The notes under the pieces are model-generated. The model had not been told where the DNA came from. It did not search any database and worked only from the letters and a program-made list of their open reading frames with translations. From Microbacterium sp. UFMG61 (GTDB lineage Bacteria > Actinomycetota > Actinomycetes > Actinomycetales > Microbacteriaceae), in contig NZ_JACAFP010000011.1 of NCBI RefSeq assembly GCF_015354505.1, positions 86,761 through 150,760 on the forward strand: a stretch of DNA of 64,000 nt, given 5' to 3'. The position numbers and the translations under genes were made by a program. Positions 1-10,056 of this stretch are shown in pieces; positions within the stretch are counted from its first letter, which is position 1, and each line of letters opens with the position of its first letter.

Positions 1-37
1 CGAAGACGCTCGATGATCTTCGCATGCCGGGAGGAGA

Positions 38-1360
38 TCATTCGCGAGCCTTCGTCGCAGAGAGCGTCGGAGTGTCACGGGAAGACTCCCGCGCGATCAT
101 CACCGAGACGATGGTGATGATCAGCATGCCGGCGACATAGGCCGCGATCGGGACCCAGCTCTCGAAGCGGCCGTAAAGCGCGACCGCGATGATCGGCGCG
201 AGGGCGCCACCAAGGATGCCCGAGAGCTGAAACCCGAGCGAGGCGCCACTGTAGCGCACGTTCGCGGGGAACAACTCCGTGGTGAACGCCGCCAGCGGCC
301 CGTACATCGCAGCCCAGCACAGCATCCCGACGAAGTCCGCCAGCAGGATCAGTGCGATGTTCTGGGTCTCGAGGAGCGGGAAGAACGCGAATACCCAGAG
401 CATCGCACCTACCGCGCCGCCGATGTACACGGGCCGCCGGCCGACCCGGTCCGACAATGCGCCGAACAACGGGATGAAGAGGATCATGGTGGCCGCGCTG
501 ACCAATACGACGAGAGTCGCCGTGGTCTGCTCGATGCCGACCATCTGAGTCAGGTAGGTGACGACGAAGAGAACGAAGATGTAGAACGCCACATCAGTGC
601 CGATGCGCGAGCCCGTCGCGATGAGCAGTTCACGACGCTGGGTGCGCAGCACCTCGAGGATGGGGTGCTTGACCCGGTGTCCTTCGGCGGCCAGTTTCTC
701 GAACTCCGGCGACTCGGTGACGTTGAGCCGGATCCAGAGACCGATCGCGATGAGGACGGCGCTGAGAAGGAACGGCACGCGCCATCCCCAGGCCAAGAAC
801 GCCTCATCATCGGTCAGCCAGAGCATGAGGGTGAGCGCGCCATTGGCAAGCAGCAGTCCCAGCGGCACACCGATCTGCGGCCAGCTGGCCGCGAGACCAC
901 GGCGCTTCGGGTCACCGTGCTCGAGAGACATCAGGACGGCACCGCCCCACTCGCCACCGAGACCGAATCCCTGCACGAACCTCAGCACGGTCAGCGCGAT
1001 CGGGGCCAGGATGCCGACCGTGTCATAACCCGGAAGCAGACCGATGAGCATGGTCGAGATACCCATGATCATCAGCGTGATCACGAGAATGCGCTTGCGG
1101 CCGATCCGGTCACCGTAGTTCCCGAACACGATCGCCCCGATCGGGCGAGCGACGAACCCCACCGCGAAACTGCCGAAGGCGAGAAGCGTGCCTGTGAGCG
1201 GATCCAACGTGGGAAAGAACACCGTATTGAACACGAGGGCTGCAGCGGTGCCGTAGAGGAAGAAGTCGTACCACTCGAGGGCCGTGCCGATGACGCTGCC
1301 GCCGATGGCACGTCTCCGGATGCCGCGGTCGTGCGAGCGGGTCGTTGTCTGTGAAGCCAT
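38..1360 (-). CDS. MFS transporter, metabolite:H+ symporter (MHS) family
   Basis: A 440-residue inner-membrane carrier with about 12 hydrophobic segments. The first segment carries the MHS hallmark 'GTALEWYDFFLYG', and the loop after TM2-3 has 'GDRIGRKR', the MFS motif A. MHS members import organic acids, betaines or amino acids with protons; the substrate cannot be told here. The frame stays open upstream, but the ATG at 1360 is preceded by AAGGAG, so that start is chosen. It is divergent from a LysR gene (162-bp gap), the usual arrangement of a LysR regulator and its target. The family call is firm, the substrate unknown. Confidence 0.88.
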   Translation of the reverse strand: MASQTTTRSHDRGIRRRAIGGSVIGTALEWYDFFLYGTAAALVFNTVFFPTLDPLTGTLLAFGSFAVGFVARPIGAIVFGNYGDRIGRKRILVITLMIMGISTMLIGLLPGYDTVGILAPIALTVLRFVQGFGLGGEWGGAVLMSLEHGDPKRRGLAASWPQIGVPLGLLLANGALTLMLWLTDDEAFLAWGWRVPFLLSAVLIAIGLWIRLNVTESPEFEKLAAEGHRVKHPILEVLRTQRRELLIATGSRIGTDVAFYIFVLFVVTYLTQMVGIEQTTATLVVLVSAATMILFIPLFGALSDRVGRRPVYIGGAVGAMLWVFAFFPLLETQNIALILLADFVGMLCWAAMYGPLAAFTTELFPANVRYSGASLGFQLSGILGGALAPIIAVALYGRFESWVPIAAYVAGMLIITIVSVMIARESSRDTPTLSATKARE

Positions 1361-1522
1361 CTTTCCGTTCTCCTTGGAAAAGCTCGGGCCTGCGTTCGCA
1401 CAACTGATCGCTGGGCTCCTGAAACCGCTCGGGTGATGCGGTTCTCTCATCATCACGACAGTGGGATCAAATGCAAACCATGTTTCACTTGCGCTAGTCA
1501 AACCTCTGCTTATACTTCAGCC

Positions 1523-2440
1523 ATGCTCGACACACAGAAGCTCCTCACGTTCGCCGCGGTCGTTCGGCTCGGCAGCTTTGCTGCGGCTGCACGTGAACTC
1601 GGGTATACCCAGCCCGGCGTGAGCCAACAGATGAAGGCTCTCGAACGCGAACTCAAGACGACACTCTTTTCACGCGAGGGCCGCGGTCTGAAATTGAGCG
1701 AACAGGGTGAGGTACTCGCGTCGCGCGCTGAATCCCTCATCACCGACCTTCGGGCCACGGAGGAGCGAGTCGCTGCGGTCGCTCGCCTCAAGGAGGCCCG
1801 CGTCCGCGTGTGCGCATTCCCGAGCGCGAATGCGACGCTGATCCCCTCGGCGATCTCGCGGCTGCGGGCACGCCATCTCGGCATCGAGATCGAATTGTTC
1901 GAGGCGGAGCCACCTGAATCGCTCGACGGTTTGGAAAGCGGCGAGTACGACGTGGTGGTGGCATTTCGATACGACGATCAGCCCGTCCCGGACATCGGAG
2001 ACAGCGTCGTGTCGATCGAGCTGATCGACGAGCCGATGGTCTTGATGCTGTGGGATGACCATCCGCTCGCACGCAGGAAACAGATCGAACTCGCCGAACT
2101 TCGGGACGAGCGTTGGGTGGCCGGCTGTGTCCGTTGCCGCCATGAGTTCGTCAGCGCCTGCGCCGTCGCCGGATTCGAGCCTCGCATCGACATCACCACC
2201 GACGACAATCTCGCTGTTCAGAGCTATGTCGTCGCCGGGCTGGGCCTCGCGATGATGCCGCGGATGACCCAGTCCTTCGTGAAGCACCCCAAGCTGCGCA
2301 CGCGCCCCCTGCTGCCTGAGCGTCACCGTCACGTGACTGCGACCGTCCTGCGCTCGCAGCGGCAGAAGCCGGCGGTGCTGCGGGTGCTCGAGTCGCTGAG
2401 AGAGGCGGCCGAATCCATGGCTCTCGCCACACATATATAA
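1523..2440 (+). CDS. LysR-family transcriptional regulator
   Basis: 305 residues, the standard LysR length. The N-terminal winged helix-turn-helix covers roughly residues 1-60 ('FAAVVRLGSFAAAARELGYTQPGVSQQMKALE'-like region, then 'LFSREGRGLKLSEQG'), followed by a periplasmic-binding-protein-like effector domain from about residue 90. The ATG at 1523 is chosen because the family N-terminus begins there. It is divergent from the MHS transporter and probably controls it in response to the transported acid. A C-terminal region with 'CVRCRHEF' contains cysteines that are not typical of the family. Function as a regulator is firm; ligand unknown. Confidence 0.88.
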   Translation: MLDTQKLLTFAAVVRLGSFAAAARELGYTQPGVSQQMKALERELKTTLFSREGRGLKLSEQGEVLASRAESLITDLRATEERVAAVARLKEARVRVCAFPSANATLIPSAISRLRARHLGIEIELFEAEPPESLDGLESGEYDVVVAFRYDDQPVPDIGDSVVSIELIDEPMVLMLWDDHPLARRKQIELAELRDERWVAGCVRCRHEFVSACAVAGFEPRIDITTDDNLAVQSYVVAGLGLAMMPRMTQSFVKHPKLRTRPLLPERHRHVTATVLRSQRQKPAVLRVLESLREAAESMALATHI

Positions 2441-2561
2441 GCCACGTTTTGTCTCATCACATATTCTCTAGCTTCTCGTTTGGTTTTGCCGGCTTCACAC
2501 TGTGAATGTGCGCGGCGTTGGAAGCGTCGCGCGTCGACATCGAGAAGCGAGAAGCGAGACC

Positions 2562-3683
2562 ATGATGTACAGCGAGTCCCCGATCACCGACGCGAGCGAT
2601 GTCATCCGACCGCGCCGAACAGATCGACGGTGGGTGACTCATGCGCTAGAACTCCTCACCGCCGAAGCCGGGCGCAGCGGATGGACCCCGCTCATCCCTT
2701 TCCACGCTCCGGGGCTTCGAGAGATCGACATCTACTTGAAGGATGAATCCCTGCATCCGACCGGCAGCCTCAAGCACCGCCTCGCCCGATCACTTTTCAC
2801 CCACGGTCTCTGCAACGGCGACATCGGCCCGCAGACCACGATCGTTGAAGCATCGAGCGGTTCCACCGCGGTCAGCGAAGCATACTTCGCTCAGATCCTG
2901 GGGCTGGACTTCATCGCCGTCATCCCGGCCGCCACGAGTCGCGAGAAGATCGCGCTGATCGAGCGACATGGGGGCCAGGTACTCATGGTCGAAGCTTCCG
3001 CAGACGTGGTCCGCACCGCCCAGAAAGTCACTGTCCAGCGCGGCGGACACTTCATGGATCAGTTCACATTCGCGAGCCAGGCGACTAACTGGCGCGAGGG
3101 CAATATCGCCAGTGAGCTCTTCCATCAGATGCGCCGAGAGAAGCACCCTGTGCCGGAGTGGATCGTGGTCGGCGCTGGCACCGGTGGAACGAGCACGTCG
3201 ATCGCGCGATACGCCCGATTCACCGGCCTCGCTACCCGTATCGCCGTCGTGGATCCGGAGGGCTCAGCCTTCTACGAGGGCTGGCGCCGGAACGACATCT
3301 CCTACGTGACCTCGACACCGTCGCGGATCGAAGGCATCGGGCGCACCCGTGTCGAACGATCGTTCGTCCCGAACCTGATCGATGAGGTCCTTCCCGTGCC
3401 CGATGCGGCGTCGATCGCCACCATGAGATGGGCATCCCGCATCATCGGGAGACGCGTCGGAGCCTCCACCGGCACGAACATCTGGGGCACTCTCCAACTC
3501 GTCCAGCGTCTCGGGACCAGCCGACGCACCGGAAGCATCGTGAGCCTCATCTGCGACACGGGCGACCGATACTCCTCCACCTACTACAACGATGAGTGGC
3601 TTGCAGCGCAGAACATCGACATCGCTCCGTTCGAACGCACCCTCGAGGACTTCACCTCCACCGGGGTGCTCCGGGCCGCGTGA
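2562..3683 (+). CDS. PLP-dependent cysteine synthase/desulfhydrase-like enzyme
   Basis: 373 residues of the fold-type II PLP family (cysteine synthase, cystathionine beta-synthase). The Schiff-base lysine is K71 in 'PTGSLKHR'; the substrate loop is 'EASSGSTAVS' near residue 105 and the phosphate-binding loop is 'GAGTGGTSTS'. Near the C-terminus 'ICDTGDRY' matches the segment that contacts the pyridine ring. The sequence resembles the actinobacterial Cds1-type L-cysteine desulfhydrase subgroup more than CysK: it has a longer N-terminus and 'GSLKHR' in place of 'GSFKDR'. That would release sulfide, pyruvate and ammonia from cysteine, but assignment between synthase and desulfhydrase is inference. 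It stands alone between LysR and uvrA-like genes. Confidence 0.75.
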   Translation: MMYSESPITDASDVIRPRRTDRRWVTHALELLTAEAGRSGWTPLIPFHAPGLREIDIYLKDESLHPTGSLKHRLARSLFTHGLCNGDIGPQTTIVEASSGSTAVSEAYFAQILGLDFIAVIPAATSREKIALIERHGGQVLMVEASADVVRTAQKVTVQRGGHFMDQFTFASQATNWREGNIASELFHQMRREKHPVPEWIVVGAGTGGTSTSIARYARFTGLATRIAVVDPEGSAFYEGWRRNDISYVTSTPSRIEGIGRTRVERSFVPNLIDEVLPVPDAASIATMRWASRIIGRRVGASTGTNIWGTLQLVQRLGTSRRTGSIVSLICDTGDRYSSTYYNDEWLAAQNIDIAPFERTLEDFTSTGVLRAA

Positions 3684-3765
3684 GTGCTCGACGGCCACAT
3701 CGGCTCCGGCGATACAGTTCTCACGGACCCTGTCGAAGGGGAGTCGAATCTGAGGGAGACACCAG

Positions 3766-6318
3766 ATGAGCAGCGCCGGTCATGACGAACCTAGATCCGC
3801 ATCACCCGATGTCGTGCAGATCCGCGGGGCACGGGTCCACAACCTCAAGAACATCGACGTCGACGTACCGCTGCGCGGTCTGGTCGCGATCGCCGGGGTA
3901 TCCGGCTCGGGCAAATCGTCGCTGGCGATGGGTGTGCTCTACGCGGAGGGCTCGCGCCGCTATATTGAAGCGCTCTCTACCTACACCCGGCGACGGATGT
4001 CCCAGACAGCACGCGCGGATGTCGACTCGGTGCGCCACGTTCCCGCCGCGCTTGCCCTCCGCCAGCGACCCGGCATACCGGGAGTTCGATCGACCTTCGG
4101 TACGTCTACAGAACTGCTGAACGTGATCCGCGTGATGTTCTCCCGGCTCGGCTCACATGTGTGCCCGAACGGACATCGGCTGGAGCCGACCATCGATGTC
4201 GCCGCGAACCTCGACCTGGTCTGCCCCGAGTGCGGAGCGGTGTTCTACCCACCCGGCGCGGAATCCCTGGCGTTCAACTCGGAAGGCGCCTGCCCGACCT
4301 GCGCAGGAACAGGCATCGTACGTGCGGTCGATGACAGTTCTCTCGTGCCCGACACGTCGCTGACGATCAACTCGGGTGCAGTTGCGCCATGGGGAATGTT
4401 CGGCCTCACCGTGATGCCGCAGGTCGTCGCCGAGTTCGGCGTACGTACCGACGTGCCTTACTCAGAGCTCTCCGATGCTGAGCGGGAGATCGTTCTGCAC
4501 GGTCCAGAAGAGAAGAAGCACATCGCCGTGCGCTCCAAGAACGGCAAGCTGTTCGAGCTGGACTTCACCTACCGCAACGCGCGACTCGCGGTGCAGGAGG
4601 CGCTCGACAATGCGGCGAGCGAGAAGGGGCTGGCCCGGGTCAACAGGTTCATCACTTCGCAGACGTGCTCGGCGTGCCAGGGCACGCGCTTGAGCGACGC
4701 AGCGAGACTCCCCCGCGTCGCCGACAGGAATCTGGCCGAGGTGACCGCGATGTCTCTCGACGACATCATGCCGTGGCTGCAGACCATCCCCGCGACTCTC
4801 CCGCAGGAGATGCAGACGATGACCATGTCGATCATCCGTCAGTTCACTCAGATGGCGACACGACTGCTCGAACTCGGTCTGGGTTACCTGAGCCTCGATC
4901 GCTCCAGCTCGAGCCTCTCGACAGGGGAACGACAGCGAGTGCAACTGGCCAGAGCCGTGCGCAACGAGACCACTGGCGTCCTCTACGTCCTCGACGAGCC
5001 GTCCGTCGGACTCCACCCGGCGAATGTCGACGGTCTGATCGGGGTGATGCGAGATCTCCTGTCGAACGGCAACTCGGTGGTACTCGTCGACCACGATGTG
5101 CAGGTGCTCCGCGAGGCGGATTGGATGATCGAGATCGGCCCGGGGTCAGGGGCTGCCGGCGGAACTGTTCTCGCCGCAGGCACTGTGTCAGAGCTCGGCA
5201 CACTGCCTGAGTCGCTGATCGGCGGATTCCTCGCCGATCGTGAGCCGCTGTTAGTGCGCGACCGCGCCGAAGAAGAGAATGTCTTCGCTCGTGGCCGCAT
5301 GGAATTGCGCACGCGGGAACTGCACACCGTGCGAGCCCTGGAAACTGCGATCCCTCGCGGTCGCTTGACCGCAGTGACGGGGATGTCCGGCTCGGGCAAG
5401 ACCACTCTGGTGTTGGACAGTCTGGTGCCGGCGCTCCAGTCGCTCATCGGCGACACGAGCCGCCCGGCACATGTCCTCGACCTCATCGCACCGGGCATCG
5501 CGCACGTGCACGTCGTGGATGCCGCGCCGATCGGCACGAACGTGCGCTCCACCATCGCCACGTACAGCGGAGCTCTGGACGATCTTCGCAAGGCCTATGC
5601 AGCGTCACCCGATGCTCAGTCGCGCGGACTGAAGGCCGCCGACTTCTCCTACAACACCGGGTCTCTGCGCTGTCCACGGTGCGAGGGCACTGGCCAAGTC
5701 GTCCTGGATGTGCAGTTCCTTCCTGACGTGGACATTCCCTGCCCCGACTGCGCCGGCAGCAGGTACGGCGCCGAGGGCCATGCGATCCGGCGAAACCCAC
5801 CCGGTGCTCCCCCGATCTCGCTTCCCGCACTGCTCGAGCTCTCGGTTGCGCAGGCACTGCCCCACGTGACGGACCTTCCCAAGGTGCGGAAAAAGTTGCA
5901 GACCCTCCTCGACCTCGGACTCGGATATCTCACGCTCGGCGAAGACACCCCCGCGCTGTCCGGCGGAGAGGCGCAGCGGCTGAAACTCTCCACAGAACTC
6001 GGACGCGATCAGTCCGATTCGCTCTTCGTGCTGGACGAGCCCAGTGTCGGACTGCATCCGCTGGACACGCGCGTGCTCCTGAGCGTGCTTGATCGGCTAC
6101 TCGAACGCGGAGCAACGGTGATCGTGATCGAACATGACCTCGACGTGATCGCGAATGCCGACCACGTCATCGACATGGGTCCGGGCGGCGGCGTCGCCGG
6201 GGGACGCATCGTGGCCACCGGAACTCCCGAACGGATCGCCGCTGCCGCGGACAGCATGACCGGTCTCTATCTCGCCGCAGCGTTTGCGCGTCATACCGCC
6301 GGCACCTCTCAGGCATAG
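3766..6318 (+). CDS. UvrA-like ABC ATPase (UvrA paralog)
   Basis: 850 residues with two ABC ATPase halves. The first Walker A is at residues 44-51 (GVSGSGKS), the second in '[11 protein letters not shown]' near residue 545; both signature motifs are present ('[14 protein letters not shown]', '[15 protein letters not shown]') with Walker B '[11 protein letters not shown]' in each half. Zinc-binding Cys pairs are visible (C133, C153/C156, C176/C179; and 'CPRCEGTG', '[10 protein letters not shown]' in the second half). UvrA is usually about 950 residues, so this is the short class seen as UvrA2/DrrC-like paralogs linked to DNA damage or drug tolerance rather than the housekeeping repair subunit. 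No uvrB or uvrC is nearby. GAGGGA precedes the start. Confidence 0.85.
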   Translation: MSSAGHDEPRSASPDVVQIRGARVHNLKNIDVDVPLRGLVAIAGVSGSGKSSLAMGVLYAEGSRRYIEALSTYTRRRMSQTARADVDSVRHVPAALALRQRPGIPGVRSTFGTSTELLNVIRVMFSRLGSHVCPNGHRLEPTIDVAANLDLVCPECGAVFYPPGAESLAFNSEGACPTCAGTGIVRAVDDSSLVPDTSLTINSGAVAPWGMFGLTVMPQVVAEFGVRTDVPYSELSDAEREIVLHGPEEKKHIAVRSKNGKLFELDFTYRNARLAVQEALDNAASEKGLARVNRFITSQTCSACQGTRLSDAARLPRVADRNLAEVTAMSLDDIMPWLQTIPATLPQEMQTMTMSIIRQFTQMATRLLELGLGYLSLDRSSSSLSTGERQRVQLARAVRNETTGVLYVLDEPSVGLHPANVDGLIGVMRDLLSNGNSVVLVDHDVQVLREADWMIEIGPGSGAAGGTVLAAGTVSELGTLPESLIGGFLADREPLLVRDRAEEENVFARGRMELRTRELHTVRALETAIPRGRLTAVTGMSGSGKTTLVLDSLVPALQSLIGDTSRPAHVLDLIAPGIAHVHVVDAAPIGTNVRSTIATYSGALDDLRKAYAASPDAQSRGLKAADFSYNTGSLRCPRCEGTGQVVLDVQFLPDVDIPCPDCAGSRYGAEGHAIRRNPPGAPPISLPALLELSVAQALPHVTDLPKVRKKLQTLLDLGLGYLTLGEDTPALSGGEAQRLKLSTELGRDQSDSLFVLDEPSVGLHPLDTRVLLSVLDRLLERGATVIVIEHDLDVIANADHVIDMGPGGGVAGGRIVATGTPERIAAAADSMTGLYLAAAFARHTAGTSQA

Positions 6319-6381
6319 AGGCCATTGCTACACGGAAAGCATCAAGTACAGATCATGCACTGAAGGCCGTATCCTGAGGCC

Positions 6382-6750
6382 ATGAGATTCGATCATTGCT
6401 CGCTGCAGGAGTGCGGCGTCGCGCGGTTCCTCAGTCTGCTCGACGGCCCCTGGGCGACACTCATCGTGCGCGAGCTTCTCAAGAAGCCGCATCGGTTCAA
6501 CGAGCTCCTCTCTGCTCTGCCGGGAATCAGTGCGCACACGCTCTCGAGCCGACTGCGCAAGTTCGAAGCGCACGAGCTGGTGACCCGCACCGCCTACGCC
6601 GAGATCCCTCCCCGCGTCGTCTATGAGCTGACGCCGGTGGGGATGCAGCTGCGCCCGGTGCTCGACGCCATGAACGCCTGGGCGATGACCGTCCCACCCC
6701 ACCTCTTCGGCCTCGAGGAGGAGTCTGTGTCCCCGGTCACCGTCGACTGA
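6382..6750 (+). CDS. HxlR-family transcriptional regulator
   Basis: 122-residue winged-helix protein of the HxlR type: 'LDGPWATLIVRELLKKPHRFNELLSALPGIS' followed by 'LSSRLRKFEAHELVTRTAY' and 'PPRVVYELTPVG', the classic sequence path of the family. HxlR proteins often have an N-terminal cysteine that senses electrophiles or oxidants; here C7 and C12 precede the helix. It follows the uvrA-like gene by 63 bp on the same strand and its 3' end overlaps the convergent CGNR gene by 14 bp. It may control either neighbour; this cannot be settled from sequence. Confidence 0.85.
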   Translation: MRFDHCSLQECGVARFLSLLDGPWATLIVRELLKKPHRFNELLSALPGISAHTLSSRLRKFEAHELVTRTAYAEIPPRVVYELTPVGMQLRPVLDAMNAWAMTVPPHLFGLEEESVSPVTVD

Positions 6751-7264
6751 CCGGGGCCCGGTGACGGCGAACGGCGTCGTAGTTGCCGCACCTCGCCGAG
6801 CAATAAGAGCGCCGTCCATTGCGACTGGTGTCCACGTACACGACAGGGCAGCGATCCCGCTGGCAGGCGCCCAGCCGAGCCCCGTCCGACTCGACGATGA
6901 AGAGCGCGAGTCCGCCCGCGGTGACAGCACGCACCCGTGCGACGACATCCTGGGCATCAGGGGCGAAGTGCAGGTGCGGACGGAGTCCGTCGTGCGTCGT
7001 GAGATACGGACGAGATGCGCCGGCCGCGAGAAGGCGATTGATGGCGCCGCAGCGCTCGTCGACGGTGACTGCGAGGAACACCGAGACGATCTGATCCGCC
7101 CATTCCCGCAGTTGCTCGCCGCCCCGTTCGTTCAGCTCTGCTCGCCGGATCTCGTGGGCGTCCAGGACTGCGGTCGCGGCGCCGACGTCCCAGCCCCGCC
7201 GCACGAGGGTCACGAGATCCGCGGCGAGCAGTGGGCCGGTCATATTGTCATGGTTGAACTGCAT
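6737..7264 (-). CDS. CGNR zinc-finger transcriptional regulator
   Basis: 175 residues. The C-terminal zinc ribbon has the spacing and consensus of the CGNR family: 'CQRDRCPVVYVDTSRNGRRSYCS' followed by 'CGN', with cysteines at the fold corners. The N-terminal domain is the ABATE-type stress-sensing region associated with it. An upstream GTG at 7270 is possible, but the ATG at 7264 gives the usual start. It is divergent from the AEC transporter with 25 bp between start codons, so it probably regulates that gene and itself. The ligand is unknown. Confidence 0.82.
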   Translation of the reverse strand: MQFNHDNMTGPLLAADLVTLVRRGWDVGAATAVLDAHEIRRAELNERGGEQLREWADQIVSVFLAVTVDERCGAINRLLAAGASRPYLTTHDGLRPHLHFAPDAQDVVARVRAVTAGGLALFIVESDGARLGACQRDRCPVVYVDTSRNGRRSYCSARCGNYDAVRRHRAPVSRR

Positions 7265-7289
7265 TGACACATTGCATCACAGTGAGGGG

Positions 7290-8219
7290 ATGGACGTCAT
7301 CACCGCGGGGATCGCCCCGATCATCCTGCTCCTCGGGGGCGGCCTGATTCTTCGGCGACGCGTGCTGACAGACGTCGGATTCTGGTCGGGACTGTCGTGG
7401 GTGAGCTATTGGGTCTTCACTCCCGCGCTCTTCCTCACGTCGATCGGCGGCGCAGATCTCACGGCCGTGGCCGCGGGTCCACTTGCGCTCAGCGTCGGCA
7501 TTCCCACACTGGTGGTGGCCGCACTGTCGTTCGGCGCGGCGCTCCTCACCCGGGCGGATGGCCCCCAGCTCACATCCCTGATCCAGGGATCCATCCGCAT
7601 CAACACGTACGTCGGGCTGGTCTTCGCATCCGCGCTGCAGGGGCGAGAGGGAGTGGCGACGTTCGCACTCGCCAGCGCCGTCGTCGTGCCGCTGGTGAAC
7701 GTGATCTGCGTCACGACGCTCTCGCTCTTCGGCCAGCACGACACCGAGCGACGGCGTCTCGCGCTGTGGAGAGACCTCGCATCGAATCCCCTCATCCTCT
7801 CCTGCCTGGCCGGAGTGGCGCTCAACCTGGGCGGCATCGCGATGCCTTCGCTCCTGCAGACGACGATCGAGATGATCGCGGCCCCCGCCCTCGTCGTCGG
7901 CACCATGGTCGCCGGTGCCGCACTGCGATTCACGTTCCGCCTGCGAGACCTGATCGATGTCGGCACCGCTGCTGTCCTCAAGCTGGTCGTGCTGCCGCTC
8001 GCGGCATTGTCCATCGCGCTGGCGTTCGGAATCACCGGCGCGACTCTCACGAGCATCATTCTCATCACAGCGGTTCCGACTGCACCCAGCGCCACCGTCC
8101 TCGCATCGCGCATGGGCGGTGATACTCGGCTCATGGCGGCGATCACCGGCGTCCAGACCGTGCTCGCCATCGTGACGATCCCGCTCCTGCTTCTTCTCGC
8201 TGGCACCCTGTCCGCGTGA
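7290..8219 (+). CDS. AEC-family (auxin efflux carrier) transporter
   Basis: 309 residues with about ten transmembrane segments, arranged as two five-helix halves. The sequence path 'ITAGIAPIILLLGGGLILRRR', 'WVSYWVFTPALFLTSIG' and C-terminal 'LLLLLAGT' fits bacterial AEC permeases, which export or exchange organic acids such as malate, malonate or auxin-like compounds. GAGGGG lies just before the ATG at 7290. It is divergent from the CGNR regulator and convergent with the GH3 gene, from which it is separated by a perfect hairpin that overlaps its stop codon. Confidence 0.8.
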   Translation: MDVITAGIAPIILLLGGGLILRRRVLTDVGFWSGLSWVSYWVFTPALFLTSIGGADLTAVAAGPLALSVGIPTLVVAALSFGAALLTRADGPQLTSLIQGSIRINTYVGLVFASALQGREGVATFALASAVVVPLVNVICVTTLSLFGQHDTERRRLALWRDLASNPLILSCLAGVALNLGGIAMPSLLQTTIEMIAAPALVVGTMVAGAALRFTFRLRDLIDVGTAAVLKLVVLPLAALSIALAFGITGATLTSIILITAVPTAPSATVLASRMGGDTRLMAAITGVQTVLAIVTIPLLLLLAGTLSA

Positions 8220-8238
8220 TCTGATCACGCGGACAGGG
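8206..8238. terminator. Bidirectional hairpin terminator between AEC transporter and GH3 gene
   Basis: A perfect 15-bp stem (8206-8220 pairing with 8224-8238) with a 3-nt loop. The left arm includes the AEC stop codon. It lies between two convergent genes and has no long T-tract on either side, as is common in high-GC actinobacteria. Confidence 0.75.
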
Positions 8239-8256
8239 TCGTCGTGCGGGGCGGGG

Positions 8257-10047
8257 TCAGCGCGCCCCGTAGCTCAGCCCATGCCCGTAGCGCAGCAGCG
8301 GATCGGCAGTGTCGAACGGCACATCGGAGCGCGAAGCCTCCACTGCCGCCATGCTGGACGGAAGATCGAAGGGGAGACGCCCACGTGGCTCGTCGCGACC
8401 GAACAGCACGTCGAGCACCGCCCGCGGGTGAGCCCCGTAGTTGGCGACGACAGCATCCGCCGATTCCAGGATCGGGGTGAGGATCGCCGGACGATCGAGG
8501 AAGACATCGACGACCGTGGTTGTCGATGCGCTCAGCTTCGCGATGTGCGACACGGTCTCGTCATCCATCTCGAGCGAACCTGCGTGGAAGTAGTTCTCGA
8601 AGGCCGTGGACCGCTTCTCATACGGTGCATGGATACGCACGATGGCGAGGTCCGCCTCGAGCGGATCGGCGACGAGAGTGCCGTACTCCGCAGCGATGTC
8701 CTCGGGAATGCCCTCGACGTACAAGCGCCGTCGCTCTGCGGCGGGCAAAGTGGAGCGCCCGCCCTCGGAACGGTTCGTGAGCAGCGTCAACGACGCACGC
8801 TGAGCCGCGAGGCCCGCGGCGATGAATGCTGGCGCACCGACCACACGAGAGGCTTCCACCGGATCGACGTACGGGTCGTCAAAGAGACCGAGCACGAACT
8901 TCTCGGCGAGGAGCCTGCGCGCCGAGACATCGAGCCGAGCTTCCGAGATTTCCCCCGCCTCCACCAACTCGACCAACATCGCGGGACATGCTTCTCCGCC
9001 GAACTGATCCACGCCCGCATCGACGGCCTTGCGCATCCGCTGCCGCGGAGTGAGGTCTTCCACGCCCCAGGCCCGCGCGGGGAAGGGCTCGCCTTCCACC
9101 GTGGCGTCGTTGATCAAGCCCCAGTCCGTGCAGACGATTCCGTCGAAGCCCAGCTGTTCGCGAAGAAGTTCCGTGATGATCGAGCGGTTGAACCCGAAGC
9201 CCACTTCTTCGTACTCCGTGCCGACCGGCATGCCGTAGTACGGCATCATCTGCGACGCGCCTGCGGCGATCGCCGCACGGAACGGCTCCAAGTGCAGATC
9301 GAACCGACCGCCGGGATACACCTGCTCGCGTCCGTAGGCGAAGTGCGGGTCCTCGCCATCCTTCTGCGGCCCGCCACCCGGGAAGTGCTTGGCCATCGTC
9401 GCGACCGAGTCCCGTCCGAGCGCCTCGCCCTGGAAGCCCTGGATGTACGCGACACCGAGCCGACTCGTCAGTTCGACGTCCTCACCGAAAGTGTCGAGCT
9501 GGCGCGCCCAGCGCGGCTCGGTGGCGAGATCGATCTGCGGGTGCAGAGCAACACGGATGCCGACGGCGAGATATTCCTGGCGAGCGATGTCAGCGAACTG
9601 CCGAACGACGCCCTCGTCTCGGATCGCGGCGAGTCCCAGGGCTTCCGGCCACACGGAGAACGCCCCGGCGAGAAGTCCGGCGAGCGGATTGTCGCTGTAG
9701 GAGTTCCGAGGGTCGGTCGACACTGTCACCGGAATCCCGAGCCGCGTGGTGAGCGCCAGGTCTTGGATGTGATTGTTCCAGCGCGCCATCGCCTCCGGCG
9801 ACCCTCCGGTGAGGAGGTTGAAGTGACTCATGTGCCGATGTGACACATACTCCGCGTTCGATGGGAGGTCGAACTCTTCATCACCATCGGAGAGAGCACC
9901 GTCCTCCCCCATCGAGATCATGGCGTGGAAGAACAGGCCGGCCTTCTCCTCCAGCGTCATCTGCGAGAGGAGGATCTCCACCCGCTCCTCGACCGGAAGA
10001 CTGCTGTCGCGGAAGCGTACGTCGATGCTCAGATTGTCGGAATCCAT
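8257..10047 (-). CDS. Glycoside hydrolase family 3 protein (beta-glucosidase/xylosidase-like)
   Basis: 596-residue cytoplasmic GH3 enzyme with no signal peptide. The (beta/alpha)8 domain carries 'KHFPGGGPQKDG' (K220-H221, substrate binding) and the nucleophile D308 in 'GIVCTDWG'. The C-terminal alpha/beta-sandwich follows from about residue 400 and is short, with no fibronectin III tail, so the protein is shorter than typical BglX types. It would release beta-linked glucose, xylose or similar units from imported oligosaccharides. It lies 9 bp after the MFS gene on the same strand, so transport and hydrolysis are coupled in one operon. The exact sugar is not determined. Confidence 0.85.
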   Translation of the reverse strand: MDSDNLSIDVRFRDSSLPVEERVEILLSQMTLEEKAGLFFHAMISMGEDGALSDGDEEFDLPSNAEYVSHRHMSHFNLLTGGSPEAMARWNNHIQDLALTTRLGIPVTVSTDPRNSYSDNPLAGLLAGAFSVWPEALGLAAIRDEGVVRQFADIARQEYLAVGIRVALHPQIDLATEPRWARQLDTFGEDVELTSRLGVAYIQGFQGEALGRDSVATMAKHFPGGGPQKDGEDPHFAYGREQVYPGGRFDLHLEPFRAAIAAGASQMMPYYGMPVGTEYEEVGFGFNRSIITELLREQLGFDGIVCTDWGLINDATVEGEPFPARAWGVEDLTPRQRMRKAVDAGVDQFGGEACPAMLVELVEAGEISEARLDVSARRLLAEKFVLGLFDDPYVDPVEASRVVGAPAFIAAGLAAQRASLTLLTNRSEGGRSTLPAAERRRLYVEGIPEDIAAEYGTLVADPLEADLAIVRIHAPYEKRSTAFENYFHAGSLEMDDETVSHIAKLSASTTTVVDVFLDRPAILTPILESADAVVANYGAHPRAVLDVLFGRDEPRGRLPFDLPSSMAAVEASRSDVPFDTADPLLRYGHGLSYGAR

Positions 10048-10056
10048 GAGTGCGCC

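Noticed and set aside
1361..1501. N-terminal extension of the MHS transporter
   Set aside because: The in-frame upstream codons overlap the regulatory gap with LysR and lack a ribosome binding site; AAGGAG supports the start at 1360.
7248..8228. Long open frame opposite the AEC transporter
   Set aside because: It is the antisense shadow of a high-GC membrane protein: charge-rich, no family resemblance and no ribosome binding site.
8281..9843. 520-codon open frame antisense to the GH3 gene
   Set aside because: Arginine-rich composition and exact antisense position mark it as a shadow of the GH3 coding region, whose motifs are complete.
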